A stretch of 64,000 bases of DNA from Pseudomonas mangrovi (GCF_003052585.1 NZ_QASN01000021.1:310001-374000), one strand, 5' to 3'; shown: positions 1 to 9,135, counted from the first letter of the stretch. The notes: generated from the letters alone by a model not told the origin. Numbers and translations: made by a program.

Positions 1-1331
1 GTGTGCCCGCGGCAGCCCGTCTCGATCATCTCGATCTGCCTCGCAGCCATCGTATCCAGGCGGTTCTGCTGGATGACAGCATCGGTGGCATGCTGGTGCT
101 CTATCCACAGAGCCAGTTGCTCGACCTGGCTCGCCTTGCAGAGCTGACCGGACGCCAACTGGTTGCCGTCAAGCCGGAGCGGCTGGAGCGGATGCTGGCC
201 AAACACGCGCTGCAGCGACTTCCAGCGCTGCCACCGCTGACCAGCATGCCGTGCATCTATGACGAGCGCCTGCTGGAACAAGAGACCCTGCTGATCGAAT
301 CCGGCGAGCCCGGCGTCCTCCTAGAGATTCCCCGCGATGCCTATCGCACGCTGCTCGGCAAGGCCAGCGCTGCGCGTTTCGGTCAGGCCCTGACGGCGAT
401 CCGGCCGAACCTCGATCGTCCCGGCGACGACCGCGCGGAAATCACCCAGGCAGTACAGGCCTTCACCGCCCGGCGCATCCAGCAGCGCCTCGAGGAGACC
501 ATCGAGATACCGCCGCTACCGGCCACCGCGCAGAAGATCATCAAGCTCCGCGTGGACCCTGACGCCACCGTCGACGACATCACCGGCGTGGTCGAGACCG
601 ATCCGGCGCTGGCCGCGCAGGTGGTCAGCTGGGCGGCTTCGCCCTACTACGCCGCACCCGGCAAGATCCGCTCGGTGGAAGATGCCATCGTCCGCGTGCT
701 GGGCTTCGACCTGGTGATCAACCTGGCGCTGGGCCTGGCCCTGGGCAAGACGCTCAGCCTGCCCAAGGATCACCCGCAGCAGGCCACCCCCTATTGGCAA
801 CAGGCGATCTACACCGCCGCGGTGATCGAGGGCCTGACCCGCGCCATGCCGCGCTCGGAGCGCCCGGAGGCAGGGCTGACCTATCTCGCCGGGCTGCTGC
901 ACAATTTCGGCTACCTGGTGCTGGCCCACGTCTTCCCGCCGCATTTCTCGCTGATCTGCCGGCATCAGGAGGTCAATCCGCACATCGATCACAGCCATAT
1001 AGAGCAGCATCTGCTGGGCATTACCCGCGAGCAGATCGGCGCCTGGCTGATGCGTTTCTGGGACATGCCGGAAGAGCTTGCCAGTGCGCTGCGCTTCCAG
1101 CACGACCCTCATTACGACGGCGAACACGCCGTGTACCCCAATCTGGTCTGCCTGGCCACCAGCCTGCTACGTAGTCGCGGCGTCGGTAGCGGGCCGCTGA
1201 CGGCCATACCCGACGATCTGTACGAGCGTCTGGGGCTGACCCGCGAGAAAGCCGAAGAGGTGATCCAGCGCATTCAGCATGCCGAATCAGCATTGCGAGA
1301 GCTGGCTGCGCAGTTCAATCACCCTCACTGA
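1..1331 (+). CDS. HDOD-domain signalling protein, 5' end cut by window
   Basis: HDOD proteins are non-enzymatic relatives of HD phosphohydrolases that act as signalling or scaffold modules. The reading frame is already open at the left edge and the first possible codon is a GTG at base 3, so the true start probably lies outside. About the first 150 residues resemble the YbaK/aminoacyl-tRNA deacylase fold fused to HDOD in Pseudomonas proteins; this part is judged by memory and is less certain. Residues about 165-380 carry the HDOD pattern: IPPLPATAQKI, a DPALAAQVV helix and a central IRSVEDAIVRVLGFD segment. A short basic/acidic helical tail follows. It converges on katE with only 6 bp between the stops, so no terminator fits between them. 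Confidence 0.8.
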   Translation, partial: VPAAARLDHLDLPRSHRIQAVLLDDSIGGMLVLYPQSQLLDLARLAELTGRQLVAVKPERLERMLAKHALQRLPALPPLTSMPCIYDERLLEQETLLIESGEPGVLLEIPRDAYRTLLGKASAARFGQALTAIRPNLDRPGDDRAEITQAVQAFTARRIQQRLEETIEIPPLPATAQKIIKLRVDPDATVDDITGVVETDPALAAQVVSWAASPYYAAPGKIRSVEDAIVRVLGFDLVINLALGLALGKTLSLPKDHPQQATPYWQQAIYTAAVIEGLTRAMPRSERPEAGLTYLAGLLHNFGYLVLAHVFPPHFSLICRHQEVNPHIDHSHIEQHLLGITREQIGAWLMRFWDMPEELASALRFQHDPHYDGEHAVYPNLVCLATSLLRSRGVGSGPLTAIPDDLYERLGLTREKAEEVIQRIQHAESALRELAAQFNHPH

Positions 1332-1337
1332 GACCAA

Positions 1338-3464
1338 TCAGGCCGGCACCGAGGCCGCCAGCGGCTCGCGGGCCCAGACTCGGTGCTCCAGCAGCGCATT
1401 GCGCAGTCCGGCCGAGACATCGGCGAACCCCGCGCCGCTGAGCAGCCCCTGATCTTCCTGCAACCCCAGTTGACCGGCGAGGCTGCGGGCTTCGCCGAGC
1501 AGCACCAGCGGCTTGAGGTGCTTGTAGGCTTCCAGCAGGTAATGCAGCGCCACCCCCTGAGTCGCCAGCACGGCGACCCCTCTACCGCCCGGAACCACCA
1601 CCGCGTCATAGGTCACCGAAGGTTCCCCCGCCATCGAACCGACCACGGCGCGTTCCGCCCCGCCGGCATCGCGCACCGGCGCGGTGGTCGGACCGAGCAG
1701 CTCGGCCTTGGCGCCTTCGGCGAGCAGACCCTGGCAGATGTCGTCCAGCGCCTGGCCATCGACGCCATCGGCCACCAGCACGGCAATCTTGCGCCCCTTG
1801 ATGTCCTGCGCCTTCAGGTTCATCTGGCTGAGGGCTGCCGAGCGCTGCGTGCACGCCGCCTCGGCTTCGACTCCCTCGAGACTGACGCCCAGGTTCGCCG
1901 CAACCCGACGCGCCAGATCGTGGTCGATGCGCGCCAGGATCTCGCGCACCTGACGCTCGCGAATCCAGGCGCGCTGCACCTTGCCCAGCTCGAAGCTGTA
2001 GGCATCGACCACATGCCCCTGCTCCGCCTCGCTGAGGCTGCGATAGAACAGCGCGGGCTGGCTGAAGTGGTCGGCGAAGGACGGGCTGCGTGCGCGTACC
2101 TTGTGCGCATCGACGCGTTCCTGGTAGCTCTCGAAGCCGCCATCGGCCGGCGCCGCCGGGGTTTCCTTGGGCCAGCCTGCGTCGATCGAGTTGGGCTCAT
2201 AGGCGGCACGGCCCTGATCGATTCGCTGGCGATGCATGGCGTCACGCTGGTTGTTGTGAAACGGGCAGACCGGGCGATTGATCGGTATTTCGTGGAAGTT
2301 CGGCCCGCCGAGTCGGCTGAGCTGGGTATCGGTGTAGGAGAACAGACGTCCCTGCAGCAGCGGGTCGTTGCTGAGGTCGATGCCCGGCACTATGTGCGCG
2401 GGACAGAAGGCGACCTGTTCGGTCTCGGCGAAGAAGTTGTCGGGGTTACGGTTGAGCACCATCCGCCCCAGTGGAATCACCGGCACCTGCTCCTCGGGAA
2501 TGATCTTGGTCGGGTCGAGCAGATCGAAGTCGAAGTTGTGCTCATCCGCTTCTTCGACCACCTGCACGCCCAGCTCCCATTCCGGGTAATTGCCTTCCTC
2601 GATCGCCTGCCACAGGTCGCGTCGGTGGAAATCCGGGTCCTTGCCGGCGATCTTCTGCGCCTCGTCCCAGACCAGCGAAAGCACACCCTGCAACGGCTTC
2701 CAGTGGAATTTCACGAAGCGCGCGCGGTTCTGCGCATCGATCAGGCGGAAGGTATGCACGCCAAAACCCTGCATGGCCCGCAGGCTGCGCGGAATGGCTC
2801 GGTCCGACATCGCCCAGATCACCGCATGGGCGGACTCCGGCACCAGCGAGACGAAGTCCCAGAAGGTATCGTGCGCGCTCGCTCCAGTCGGTACCTCGTT
2901 GTGCGGCTCGGGCTTCACTGCATGGACGAAGTCGGGAAATTTGATCGCATCCTGAATGAAGAACACCGGAACGTTGTTGCCGACCAGGTCGAAATTGCCT
3001 TCGTCTGTATAGAACTTCACCGCGAAGCCGCGGATGTCGCGCACGGTATCGGCGGAACCACGCGGGCCCTGCACGGTGGAGAAGCGCACATACACCGGAG
3101 TGCGCTTGCTCGGATCCTGGAGAAAACCCGCCTTGCTCAGACCGGCGTGGCAGCTGTAGGGCTCGAAGTAGCCATGCGCGCCGGTACCGCGGGCATGGAC
3201 GATGCGTTCGGGAATGCGCTCGTGATCGAAGTGGGTGATCTTCTCGCGCATGATGAAGTCTTCGAGCAAGCTCGGCCCGCGATCACCCGCCTTGAGACTG
3301 TTCTGGTTGTCGGCGATCTTCACGCCCTGATTGGTGCGCAGTGCCTCACCGGTGGCATCGGCGCGAACACACTCGAGACTGTCGAGTTTGGCATTGCTGT
3401 TCTGGCGATCAAGCGTATCGCTGCCGGCCAGTTCGCTGGGACGTGGAGATGACGGATTGTTCAT
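1338..3464 (-). CDS. katE: Large-subunit catalase HPII
   Basis: Decomposes hydrogen peroxide in the cytoplasm; a monofunctional clade 2 (HPII type) heme catalase. The 708-residue length fits the large-subunit class. Seen in the sequence: the distal histidine region RIVHARGTGAHGYFE near residue 90, the RFSTVQGPRGSADT and RDIRGFAVKFYT blocks, and the heme-ligand segment RLFSYTDTQ. After about residue 560 there is a DJ-1/PfpI-like flavodoxin-fold domain (GRKIAVLVADGVDG), the hallmark of HPII enzymes. The N terminus is an extended hydrophilic arm, also typical. The ATG at 3464 is used because the conserved arm begins just after it. In related bacteria such catalases are stationary-phase controlled; no regulator site is clear here. 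Confidence 0.97.
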   Translation of the reverse strand: MNNPSSPRPSELAGSDTLDRQNSNAKLDSLECVRADATGEALRTNQGVKIADNQNSLKAGDRGPSLLEDFIMREKITHFDHERIPERIVHARGTGAHGYFEPYSCHAGLSKAGFLQDPSKRTPVYVRFSTVQGPRGSADTVRDIRGFAVKFYTDEGNFDLVGNNVPVFFIQDAIKFPDFVHAVKPEPHNEVPTGASAHDTFWDFVSLVPESAHAVIWAMSDRAIPRSLRAMQGFGVHTFRLIDAQNRARFVKFHWKPLQGVLSLVWDEAQKIAGKDPDFHRRDLWQAIEEGNYPEWELGVQVVEEADEHNFDFDLLDPTKIIPEEQVPVIPLGRMVLNRNPDNFFAETEQVAFCPAHIVPGIDLSNDPLLQGRLFSYTDTQLSRLGGPNFHEIPINRPVCPFHNNQRDAMHRQRIDQGRAAYEPNSIDAGWPKETPAAPADGGFESYQERVDAHKVRARSPSFADHFSQPALFYRSLSEAEQGHVVDAYSFELGKVQRAWIRERQVREILARIDHDLARRVAANLGVSLEGVEAEAACTQRSAALSQMNLKAQDIKGRKIAVLVADGVDGQALDDICQGLLAEGAKAELLGPTTAPVRDAGGAERAVVGSMAGEPSVTYDAVVVPGGRGVAVLATQGVALHYLLEAYKHLKPLVLLGEARSLAGQLGLQEDQGLLSGAGFADVSAGLRNALLEHRVWAREPLAASVPA

Positions 3465-3572
3465 GGTGGTACCCCGGGCAAGAAGTCTCTGACCTGTCCC
3501 GCAGACGGGGACGGGTCGCTTGCCAATCGGAGTTGCCAGTCCGGCCGATGGTTCGCCAGGATGCGACCAGCG

Positions 3573-4310
3573 TTACTTGAAGCCTGCGCGACGCTCGGCG
3601 AAAACCTCCGGAATCGCCGCGACAGTGCTGTTGAGCAGCAGGGCGACCGACGGGTTCTCGTAGATCTGCGCATAAGCCAGCACCTGGTCGCTGGGGATCT
3701 GGCGATAGGCGAACAGCATGAAGGATTCGACGCCCTGACGACTGGATACCAGCAGCGCCTCGCGCTCGGCGGCGGTGCGCTCGCTCAGCTGGCTCTCGCT
3801 GATCTTTTCGCCGCGCCCGCGCAGCACCAGCCAGGCCTGGGTCTTGCCGATCTCGTAGCGCAGCAGGTGCGCCAGGTCGGTGGTGTGGGCGGCCTTGTCC
3901 AGACGCTGGACCAGCTCCAGCCTGGCGCCCCGCGGCGGGCGCGCGGCCAGCTGTTTGCGGTACTCCTCCAGTGCGCCCTCCTCGGTCGCACCCACCGCCA
4001 GCTCGGCGGCATTGAAGCGTGCTGCCAGCGTGCCCTTGAGCAGTTCCTCGGCTTCATCCAGCTGCGCACTGCTCAGCTTCGCCGCCACCTTCCTTGCCAG
4101 GGCAGTGCACAAAGCATCGCTGGCGAACTGCGACCCCAGCTTCTTCGCCGCTTCGTTCGGCAGACCACGCTTGAGCAGGGGATCGGTCTGCTCGCAGAGC
4201 AGCCGTACACCGGCCAGCTCGAATACCTTGTTCAGCGCCTCGGGGGCTACCGGCTGCGCTAGTGCAAGACTGGAGAAGAGAAGAAGCAGCAGAGGGACAA
4301 GCGAGCGCAT
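3573..4310 (-). CDS. Exported protein of unknown function
   Basis: Not recognised with confidence. The 245-residue product starts with a clear Sec signal peptide (MRSLVPLLLLLFSSLALA, cleavage near residue 18). The mature part is almost entirely helical, rich in Ala, Leu, Glu and Arg, with two cysteines (about residues 39 and 68) that could form a periplasmic disulfide. A C-terminal stretch with LLVSSRQGVESFMLFAYRQIPSDQV and Y-x-NPSVALLLNSTV resembles the helical repeat of DUF2059-like periplasmic proteins, but that link is weak. It lies 108 bp upstream of katE on the same strand and may be separately transcribed. Confidence 0.8.
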   Translation of the reverse strand: MRSLVPLLLLLFSSLALAQPVAPEALNKVFELAGVRLLCEQTDPLLKRGLPNEAAKKLGSQFASDALCTALARKVAAKLSSAQLDEAEELLKGTLAARFNAAELAVGATEEGALEEYRKQLAARPPRGARLELVQRLDKAAHTTDLAHLLRYEIGKTQAWLVLRGRGEKISESQLSERTAAEREALLVSSRQGVESFMLFAYRQIPSDQVLAYAQIYENPSVALLLNSTVAAIPEVFAERRAGFK

Positions 4311-4394
4311 TGGCGTGGTTTCCGTAGAACGAGTCTCCGCAGACTAGCCAAACGCCCCGACAGGAACCAGCCTTGTGGGGCGAAGCGCCCTGCT

Positions 4395-4787
4395 TCAACC
4401 GGCTTTTTGCGCAGTCTTCCGCTTTTTCGGCACGACATAGCGCATCAACCCCTGGAACCACATCACCAGCGCCGGGTTGCCCTGGATCTGGATGTGCTTG
4501 TCCTGGATACCCTGCATGAACGCCAGCTGCTTGTTCTGCGCGGTCATGGTGGCGAAGCCGAAGCTCGCGTCACGAAAACCGATGGTGAACGCCGCCTGCT
4601 CGTGTGCGCCACCCTTGGCCTTCACCCGCTGGTCCTTGACGATGTAGTGGCGGGCAACCTTGCCGTCCAGGGTACTGAGCTGAAAGATCAGATCCTTGCC
4701 GGCCAGCTGCGCCTGGAATTCGGGGTTGTCGCGACTGGCTCGAGCCATCATGCGGCCGAGCATCCAGAGGAGGAAACGGAATTTCAT
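4395..4787 (-). CDS. SCP2 sterol-binding-domain protein
   Basis: Small SCP2-like protein of about 130 residues. The SCP2 fold binds hydrophobic ligands such as lipids or quinone precursors in a tunnel. The sequence shows the fold's sequence of strands and helices: GKDLIFQLSTLDGKVARHYIVKD, then FTIGFRDASFGFATMTAQNKQLAFMQGIQDKHIQIQGN and a WFQGLMRYVVPKKRK tail. I chose the ATG at 4787 (MKFRFLLWMLG) because the earlier in-frame start would add about 35 residues without family character. The hydrophobic first 12 residues may associate with the membrane. It stands alone downstream of hupA; no partner suggests a specific ligand. Confidence 0.75.
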   Translation of the reverse strand: MKFRFLLWMLGRMMARASRDNPEFQAQLAGKDLIFQLSTLDGKVARHYIVKDQRVKAKGGAHEQAAFTIGFRDASFGFATMTAQNKQLAFMQGIQDKHIQIQGNPALVMWFQGLMRYVVPKKRKTAQKAG

Positions 4788-4864
4788 TGCGACAAGGCCC
4801 TCGCCGACTCGATTGAACAAGCGGCGCATTCTAGCAACATGCGCGAATATGCCTATATCGTCGG

Positions 4865-4908
4865 AGAAAAAAAGCAGAAAGCCCCGACCCACGACAGTCG
4901 AGGCTTTC
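4865..4908 (-). terminator. Rho-independent terminator of hupA
   Basis: Seven base pairs GAAAGCC (4877-4883) and GGCTTTC (4902-4908) enclose a partly paired loop. Read on the minus strand the hairpin is followed by a run of seven T (4867-4873). It starts a few bases after the hupA stop at 4915. Confidence 0.85.
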
Positions 4909-4914
4909 TTCCGA

Positions 4915-5187
4915 TCAGTTGATGGCGTCGCGCAGTGTCTTGCCGGGCTTGAATGCCACGGTGTTGCTGGCCTTGATCTTCACCGGCTCCCCGGTTTGCG
5001 GGTTCTTGCCGGTGCGGGCACCGCGATGGCGCTGGACGAAAGTGCCGAAGCCCACCAGAGTGACGCTGTCCTTGCGGTTCAGGGCCCCGGTGATTTCTTC
5101 CAGTACGGCGTTGAGAACGCGGTTGGCCTGATCCTTGGTGAGATCAGCCTTCTCCGCGATAGCGGCTGCTAGTTCGGGTTTACGCAT
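4915..5187 (-). CDS. hupA: DNA-binding protein HU, alpha-type
   Basis: Histone-like protein that bends and compacts nucleoid DNA as a dimer. The 90 residues match the family's usual length: N-terminal helices (MRKPELAAAIAEKADLTKDQA), the signature GFGTFVQRHRGARTGKNPQTGE near residues 46-67 forming the DNA-binding arm, and C-terminal KASNTVAFKPGKTLRDAIN. The RTGKNPQTGE arm tip with intercalating proline is intact. Position next to rubredoxin reductase matches the P. aeruginosa HU gene at this locus rather than the one downstream of lon. Strong terminator downstream; a 187-bp spacer upstream separates it from rubB. Confidence 0.97.
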   Translation of the reverse strand: MRKPELAAAIAEKADLTKDQANRVLNAVLEEITGALNRKDSVTLVGFGTFVQRHRGARTGKNPQTGEPVKIKASNTVAFKPGKTLRDAIN

Positions 5188-5374
5188 AAATGCCTCTTTG
5201 ACGGTTTTTTGTTTTTGTTTCCGTGCTGTCCTTCAGGAACAGCGCTCAAGGCGCCGCAACAGCTCTGCGCTGCGGCAGACTGCCGGAGAATGGCACGCAG
5301 CAGAGGCGGATGCCAGTCTCGCAAGTGATTTTTGAGCTAACTTTCGGCTATTTCCATGCCGTTCAAGCCAGCAA

Positions 5375-6529
5375 TCAAGGCAAAAGCGCCGGCAGTTCCC
5401 TGTTCAGCTCCATACGTGCCGCGACACAGGCTCCACTCAAGGCATAACCCAGCAGCAATCCATCCCGATGGCGGTATTCGCCACGCAGATCCCTACCCTC
5501 ACCAGAAAGGCTCCACGAGCCCTCGGCAGTTGTTTGTGGCGGAGCCACCACCAGCGGACAACAGGGTGTCTTGATAGTGATCGGCATGGCACCGTAGCTG
5601 ACGCTGGTGGGCTGACCGGCCAGGGTTTCGGCCAGTGCCCGAGCGCCACTCATCAGCGGCATCACGTAGAGCAGGTTCAGCCCCGCAACCTCCGCGCAAT
5701 CGCCCAGCGCGTAGATGTTGTCATGCGAGGTGCGCAGCTGGCGGTCCACCACTATCCCGCGATTGATCTGCAGGCCCGCAGCCGCAGCGAGCTCGGTACG
5801 CGGGCGCAGACCGATCGCCGACAGCACCAGATCACAATGCAGTACCTGGCCATCCAGCAGCCGGGCAGCACATCCCTCGCCTTCACGCAGTTGTTGCAAG
5901 GCAGCCAGCTGGGTATTCAGGTGGATGCCCACCCCCAGCCCTTCCAGAGCCGCCTGCAGGGCAGCAGCAAGCGCTGGCGGCAACAGCGTCGGCATCAACT
6001 GCTCGCAGGGCGCGACCATCTGCACCTGATAGCCGGCCTGGGCCAGATCGTTGGCGTATTCGCAGCCGACCAGCCCGGCGCCGAGGATCAGCACCCGCCC
6101 CCCATCCGGCAGCGCCTGGCGAAAGCGCGCGTAATCCTGCAGATCGTTGATCGCGAATACCCGCTCGGCGGCATCACCCGGAATCACCGGCGCGACCGGC
6201 TGGGCACCACAGGCCAGAACCAGATCGCGATAGCGGATCGTCTCGCCCGCCACACTGATCGCCCCCAGGCCAGGCTCGATGGCATCGACACGGCTGTTGG
6301 TCCAGACCTGCGCATCGAGCTGCTCGGCCATTTTGCCGGCGTCGGCCATGCTCAGCTCGTCGGCACTCTTGTTCTTGGAAAAGCCGGTGGACAGCATCGG
6401 CTTGGAATAGGAGCGCCCATCGTCGGCACTGATCAGCAGCAGCCGACTCCGGGTATCCCGCTTGCGAAACTCCCGAGCGAGGTTGTATCCCGCAAGCCCG
6501 GTTCCCACGATCACCACAGGTGCTGACAT
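5375..6529 (-). CDS. rubB: Rubredoxin--NAD(+) reductase
   Basis: FAD flavoprotein that passes electrons from NADH to rubredoxin, in Pseudomonas feeding alkane hydroxylases or oxidative stress defence. The 384 residues contain the FAD-binding motif VVIVGTGLAGYN at the N terminus, the NAD-binding motif VLILGAGLVGCEYANDL near residue 145, and the flavin-tail motif IYALGDCAEV near 275. Start chosen at the ATG at 6529 (MSAPVVIVG): it puts the dinucleotide motif at the expected place, while the longer frame adds 38 unrelated residues and overlaps the rubredoxin gene. It follows the rubredoxin gene by 32 bp, so the two form an operon. Confidence 0.93.
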   Translation of the reverse strand: MSAPVVIVGTGLAGYNLAREFRKRDTRSRLLLISADDGRSYSKPMLSTGFSKNKSADELSMADAGKMAEQLDAQVWTNSRVDAIEPGLGAISVAGETIRYRDLVLACGAQPVAPVIPGDAAERVFAINDLQDYARFRQALPDGGRVLILGAGLVGCEYANDLAQAGYQVQMVAPCEQLMPTLLPPALAAALQAALEGLGVGIHLNTQLAALQQLREGEGCAARLLDGQVLHCDLVLSAIGLRPRTELAAAAGLQINRGIVVDRQLRTSHDNIYALGDCAEVAGLNLLYVMPLMSGARALAETLAGQPTSVSYGAMPITIKTPCCPLVVAPPQTTAEGSWSLSGEGRDLRGEYRHRDGLLLGYALSGACVAARMELNRELPALLP

Positions 6530-6561
6530 CCGACTGTTCCCCGTACGGCGGAAGGTTTCGA

Positions 6562-6729
6562 TCAGGCGATCTCGATCATCTCGAACTCGCTCTTGCCCAC
6601 GCCGCAGTCCGGACACAGCCAGTCGGCCGGTACGTCTTCCCAACGGGTTCCCGCCGCGATGCCGTCATCCGGCCAGCCAAGGGCCTCGTCATAGATCAGG
6701 CCACAGACCACGCATTGCCACTTTTTCAT
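6562..6729 (-). CDS. rubA: Rubredoxin
   Basis: Small iron protein of 55 residues; one Fe is held by four cysteines and carries single electrons from the reductase encoded just downstream. Translation of the minus strand starts MKKWQCVVCGLIYDEALG and ends with CPDCGVGKSEFEMIEIA, giving the two classical CxxCG knuckles and the conserved aromatic/acidic core (YDEALGWPDDGI, PADWLCPDC). Length and motif spacing are exactly those of AlkG2-type rubredoxins. In P. aeruginosa this locus has two tandem rubredoxin genes; here only one is present. It is divergent from ubiC. Confidence 0.95.
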   Translation of the reverse strand: MKKWQCVVCGLIYDEALGWPDDGIAAGTRWEDVPADWLCPDCGVGKSEFEMIEIA

Positions 6730-6889
6730 ACCAGCACCTCGAACTGCCGGGTCGTCGTCGTGCGACCGCTAACCTGCCGCTTTGTACTGAGCGACCCGCC
6801 ATGACGCAAGACCAACGTGCCCAGGCGCCTGCGGAACGCGCGCAGCGACGTGTTAAGCTCGCCGCCTTCCGCCACCGAACCCACGCATC

Positions 6890-7453
6890 GTGCAACCCTC
6901 CGATCCGACCACCATTACCTGGCACAGTGCGCAAGCGCTGTCCGCGTCGCTGACGCCAGTCCAGCAGCAATGGCTGTTCGACGACGGCTCGCTGACCCGT
7001 CGCCTGCAGGACCTAAGTTGCAACCGCTTCAGCGTCACGCCGCTGCTGGAAGGCTGGCAGCCATTGCGCGACGACGAGTGCGCTGCCCTGCAGATCGACC
7101 CGGGCAGCGAAGGCTGGGTACGCGAGGTCTATCTGCGCGGCGCCGACCGTCCCTGGGTGTTCGCCCGCAGCGTCGCGGCGCGCAGTGCCCTGGAAGGCTC
7201 GGGGGTCGACCTTGCACAGCTCGGCAGCCGCTCTCTGGGCGAGCTGCTGTTCAGCGACAGCGCCTTCAGCCGCGGCGAGCTGCAGGCATGCATCTACCCT
7301 GCGACCTGGCTGCCGGCCGAGGTCTACGCACCCATGCTCTGGGCGCGCCGCAGCTGCTTTTGCCGCGGCGAACTGGGCGTCCTGGTCGCCGAGGTGTTCC
7401 TGCCCGCGCTCTGGCAGCAGATCGCAGATCGGCCCGCCGCAGCCTCTCTATAA
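6890..7453 (+). CDS. ubiC: Chorismate pyruvate-lyase
   Basis: Cleaves chorismate to 4-hydroxybenzoate and pyruvate, the first committed step of ubiquinone synthesis. The 187-residue length, the WLFDDGSLTRRL start region, the EGWVREVYLRG strand with its conserved Arg, and a C-terminal R-x-E-E-like region fit the family. GTG at 6890 is the likely start; no in-frame ATG precedes the conserved WHSAQALS segment. Followed after 28 bp by ubiA, as in most pseudomonads, so both are probably one transcript. Divergent from the rubredoxin operon across a 160-bp spacer. Confidence 0.93.
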   Translation: MQPSDPTTITWHSAQALSASLTPVQQQWLFDDGSLTRRLQDLSCNRFSVTPLLEGWQPLRDDECAALQIDPGSEGWVREVYLRGADRPWVFARSVAARSALEGSGVDLAQLGSRSLGELLFSDSAFSRGELQACIYPATWLPAEVYAPMLWARRSCFCRGELGVLVAEVFLPALWQQIADRPAAASL

Positions 7454-7481
7454 TTCGCCGCAGTCCATCCCGGAGAGCACG

Positions 7482-8378
7482 ATGTACCAGAATCTGCTGA
7501 AGTCGCTCAATCGCCTGCACCCTCGCGCCTGGGACTTCATCCAACTGATGCGCCTGGATCGTCCGATCGGCACCTACCTGCTGCTCTGGCCCACGCTCTG
7601 GGCGCTGTGGATAGCGGCAGGCGGGCTGCCCGACGCGCTGAATCTGTTCGTCTTCGTCACCGGGGTGATCCTGATGCGCGCCGCCGGCTGCGTGATCAAC
7701 GATTTCGCCGACCGCAACTTCGACGGCCATGTCGCGCGCACCCGCGAGCGGCCGATGGCCACCGGCAGGATCAAGTCAAAGGAAGCGTGGATCCTGTTCG
7801 CCATCCTGGTTGCGCTGAGTTTCGGCCTGGTGCTGCTGACCAACCTGAACACCCTGCTGCTGTCCTTCGGCGGGCTGGCGCTGGCCGCCTGCTACCCGTT
7901 CATGAAGCGCTTCACCTTCTACCCGCAGGTGATACTCGGTGCGGCCTTCTCCTGGGGCATGCCGATGGCCTTCACTGCGCAGACCGGCAGCCTGCCGCCC
8001 GAAGCCTGGCTGCTGTTCATCGCCAACCTGCTGTGGACGGTGGCCTACGACACCTACTACGCCATGGCCGACCGCGACGACGACCTGAAGATCGGCGTGC
8101 GCTCCACCGCCATCCTGTTCGGCGAAGCGGACCGGGCGATCATCCTCACCCTGCAGGGCATGGCGCTGTTCTGCCTGCTGCTGGCCGGCGCACGCTTCGA
8201 GCTTGGCGAGTACTTCCATCTCGGCCTGTTCATTGCCGCCGGCTGCTTCGCCTGGGAGTTCTGGTCGACCCGCAGCCGTCAGCCGCAGGCCTGCTTCAAG
8301 GCCTTCCTGCACAACCACTGGGCGGGCCTGGCGATACTTCTGGGGATCGTCGTCGACTATGCGCTGCGCAGCAGCTGA
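7482..8378 (+). CDS. ubiA: 4-hydroxybenzoate octaprenyltransferase
   Basis: Integral membrane prenyltransferase that attaches the polyprenyl tail to 4-hydroxybenzoate made by UbiC. The 298-residue protein has the two aspartate-rich motifs of the family: NDFADRNFDGHVARTRERP near residues 72-90 and YDTYYAMADRDDD near 187-200, with about eight or nine hydrophobic helices. Start at ATG 7482 (MYQNLLKSLNRLHPRAWDF) gives the usual length and sits after GGAGAGCACG. It overlaps nothing and ends just before the Pho box of phoB, so read-through into phoB is possible. Confidence 0.96.
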   Translation: MYQNLLKSLNRLHPRAWDFIQLMRLDRPIGTYLLLWPTLWALWIAAGGLPDALNLFVFVTGVILMRAAGCVINDFADRNFDGHVARTRERPMATGRIKSKEAWILFAILVALSFGLVLLTNLNTLLLSFGGLALAACYPFMKRFTFYPQVILGAAFSWGMPMAFTAQTGSLPPEAWLLFIANLLWTVAYDTYYAMADRDDDLKIGVRSTAILFGEADRAIILTLQGMALFCLLLAGARFELGEYFHLGLFIAAGCFAWEFWSTRSRQPQACFKAFLHNHWAGLAILLGIVVDYALRSS

Positions 8379-8380
8379 AG

Positions 8381-8398
8381 CTGTCACACCACTGACAC
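8381..8398 (+). promoter_or_regulatory. Pho box upstream of phoB
   Basis: CTGTCACACCACTGACAC has two CTGTCA/CTGACA-type half sites spaced as in known PhoB operators (two 7-bp repeats separated by 4 bp). It lies 48 bp before the phoB start and just after the ubiA stop. This supports autoregulation of phoBR under phosphate limitation, as established in E. coli and P. aeruginosa. Confidence 0.8.
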
Positions 8399-8445
8399 AA
8401 TCCGGTTATCTAATACGCGTCCAGGACAAGACCGGGAATTCGAGC

Positions 8446-9135
8446 ATGCTTGGCAGAAACATTCTGATCGTCGATGACGAAGCACCGATCCGCGAAATGA
8501 TCGCCGTGGCGCTGGAGATGGCGGGCTATGAGTGCCTGGAGGCAGACAACGCCCAGAAGGCCCACAGCCTGGTGGTCGACCGCAAGCCGGATCTGATCCT
8601 GCTCGACTGGATGCTGCCGGGAACCTCCGGCATCGAACTGGCGCGTCGACTCAAGCGTGACGAAATGACCGCCGACATCCCGATCATCATGCTCACCGCC
8701 AAGGGCGAGGAAGACAACAAGATCCAGGGCCTGGAAGTGGGCGCCGACGACTACATCACCAAACCTTTCTCGCCCCGCGAGCTGGTTGCTCGACTCAAGG
8801 CCGTGCTGCGCCGCGCCGCACCGAACGACGGTGAAACACCGATCGAGATCGGTGGCCTGCTGCTCGATCCGGTCAGCCACCGCGTCACCATCGATGGCCG
8901 CCCGGCCGAGATGGGGCCGACCGAATACCGGCTGCTGCAGTTCTTCATGACCCACCAGGAGCGCGCCTATACCCGTGGCCAGCTGCTCGACCAGGTGTGG
9001 GGCGGCAATGTCTACGTCGAGGAGCGCACTGTCGACGTGCACATTCGACGTCTGCGCAAGGCGCTCGGCGAAGCCTACGAGAACCTGGTGCAGACCGTTC
9101 GCGGCACCGGCTATCGTTTCTCGACCAAGACCTGA
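8446..9135 (+). CDS. phoB: Phosphate regulon response regulator PhoB
   Basis: DNA-binding response regulator that activates genes with Pho boxes when phosphorylated by PhoR. Receiver domain at residues 1-120 with acidic pocket D10/D11, phospho-acceptor D54 (LILLDWMLPG), Thr in IIMLTAKGEED and Lys in YITKPFSPREL. The winged helix (OmpR/PhoB type) occupies about 130-225 with the RLLQFFMTH and TVDVHIRRLRKALGE helices. The 229-residue length equals E. coli PhoB. I chose ATG 8446 (MLGRNILIVDDE); the longer open frame reads back into ubiA and is spurious. Preceded by its own Pho box and followed by phoR after 83 bp. Confidence 0.98.
   Translation: MLGRNILIVDDEAPIREMIAVALEMAGYECLEADNAQKAHSLVVDRKPDLILLDWMLPGTSGIELARRLKRDEMTADIPIIMLTAKGEEDNKIQGLEVGADDYITKPFSPRELVARLKAVLRRAAPNDGETPIEIGGLLLDPVSHRVTIDGRPAEMGPTEYRLLQFFMTHQERAYTRGQLLDQVWGGNVYVEERTVDVHIRRLRKALGEAYENLVQTVRGTGYRFSTKT

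Noticed and set aside
1383..3452. Long open frame opposite katE (689 codons, plus strand)
   Set aside because: High GC leaves antisense frames open; the product has no domain character, and katE on the other strand is certain.
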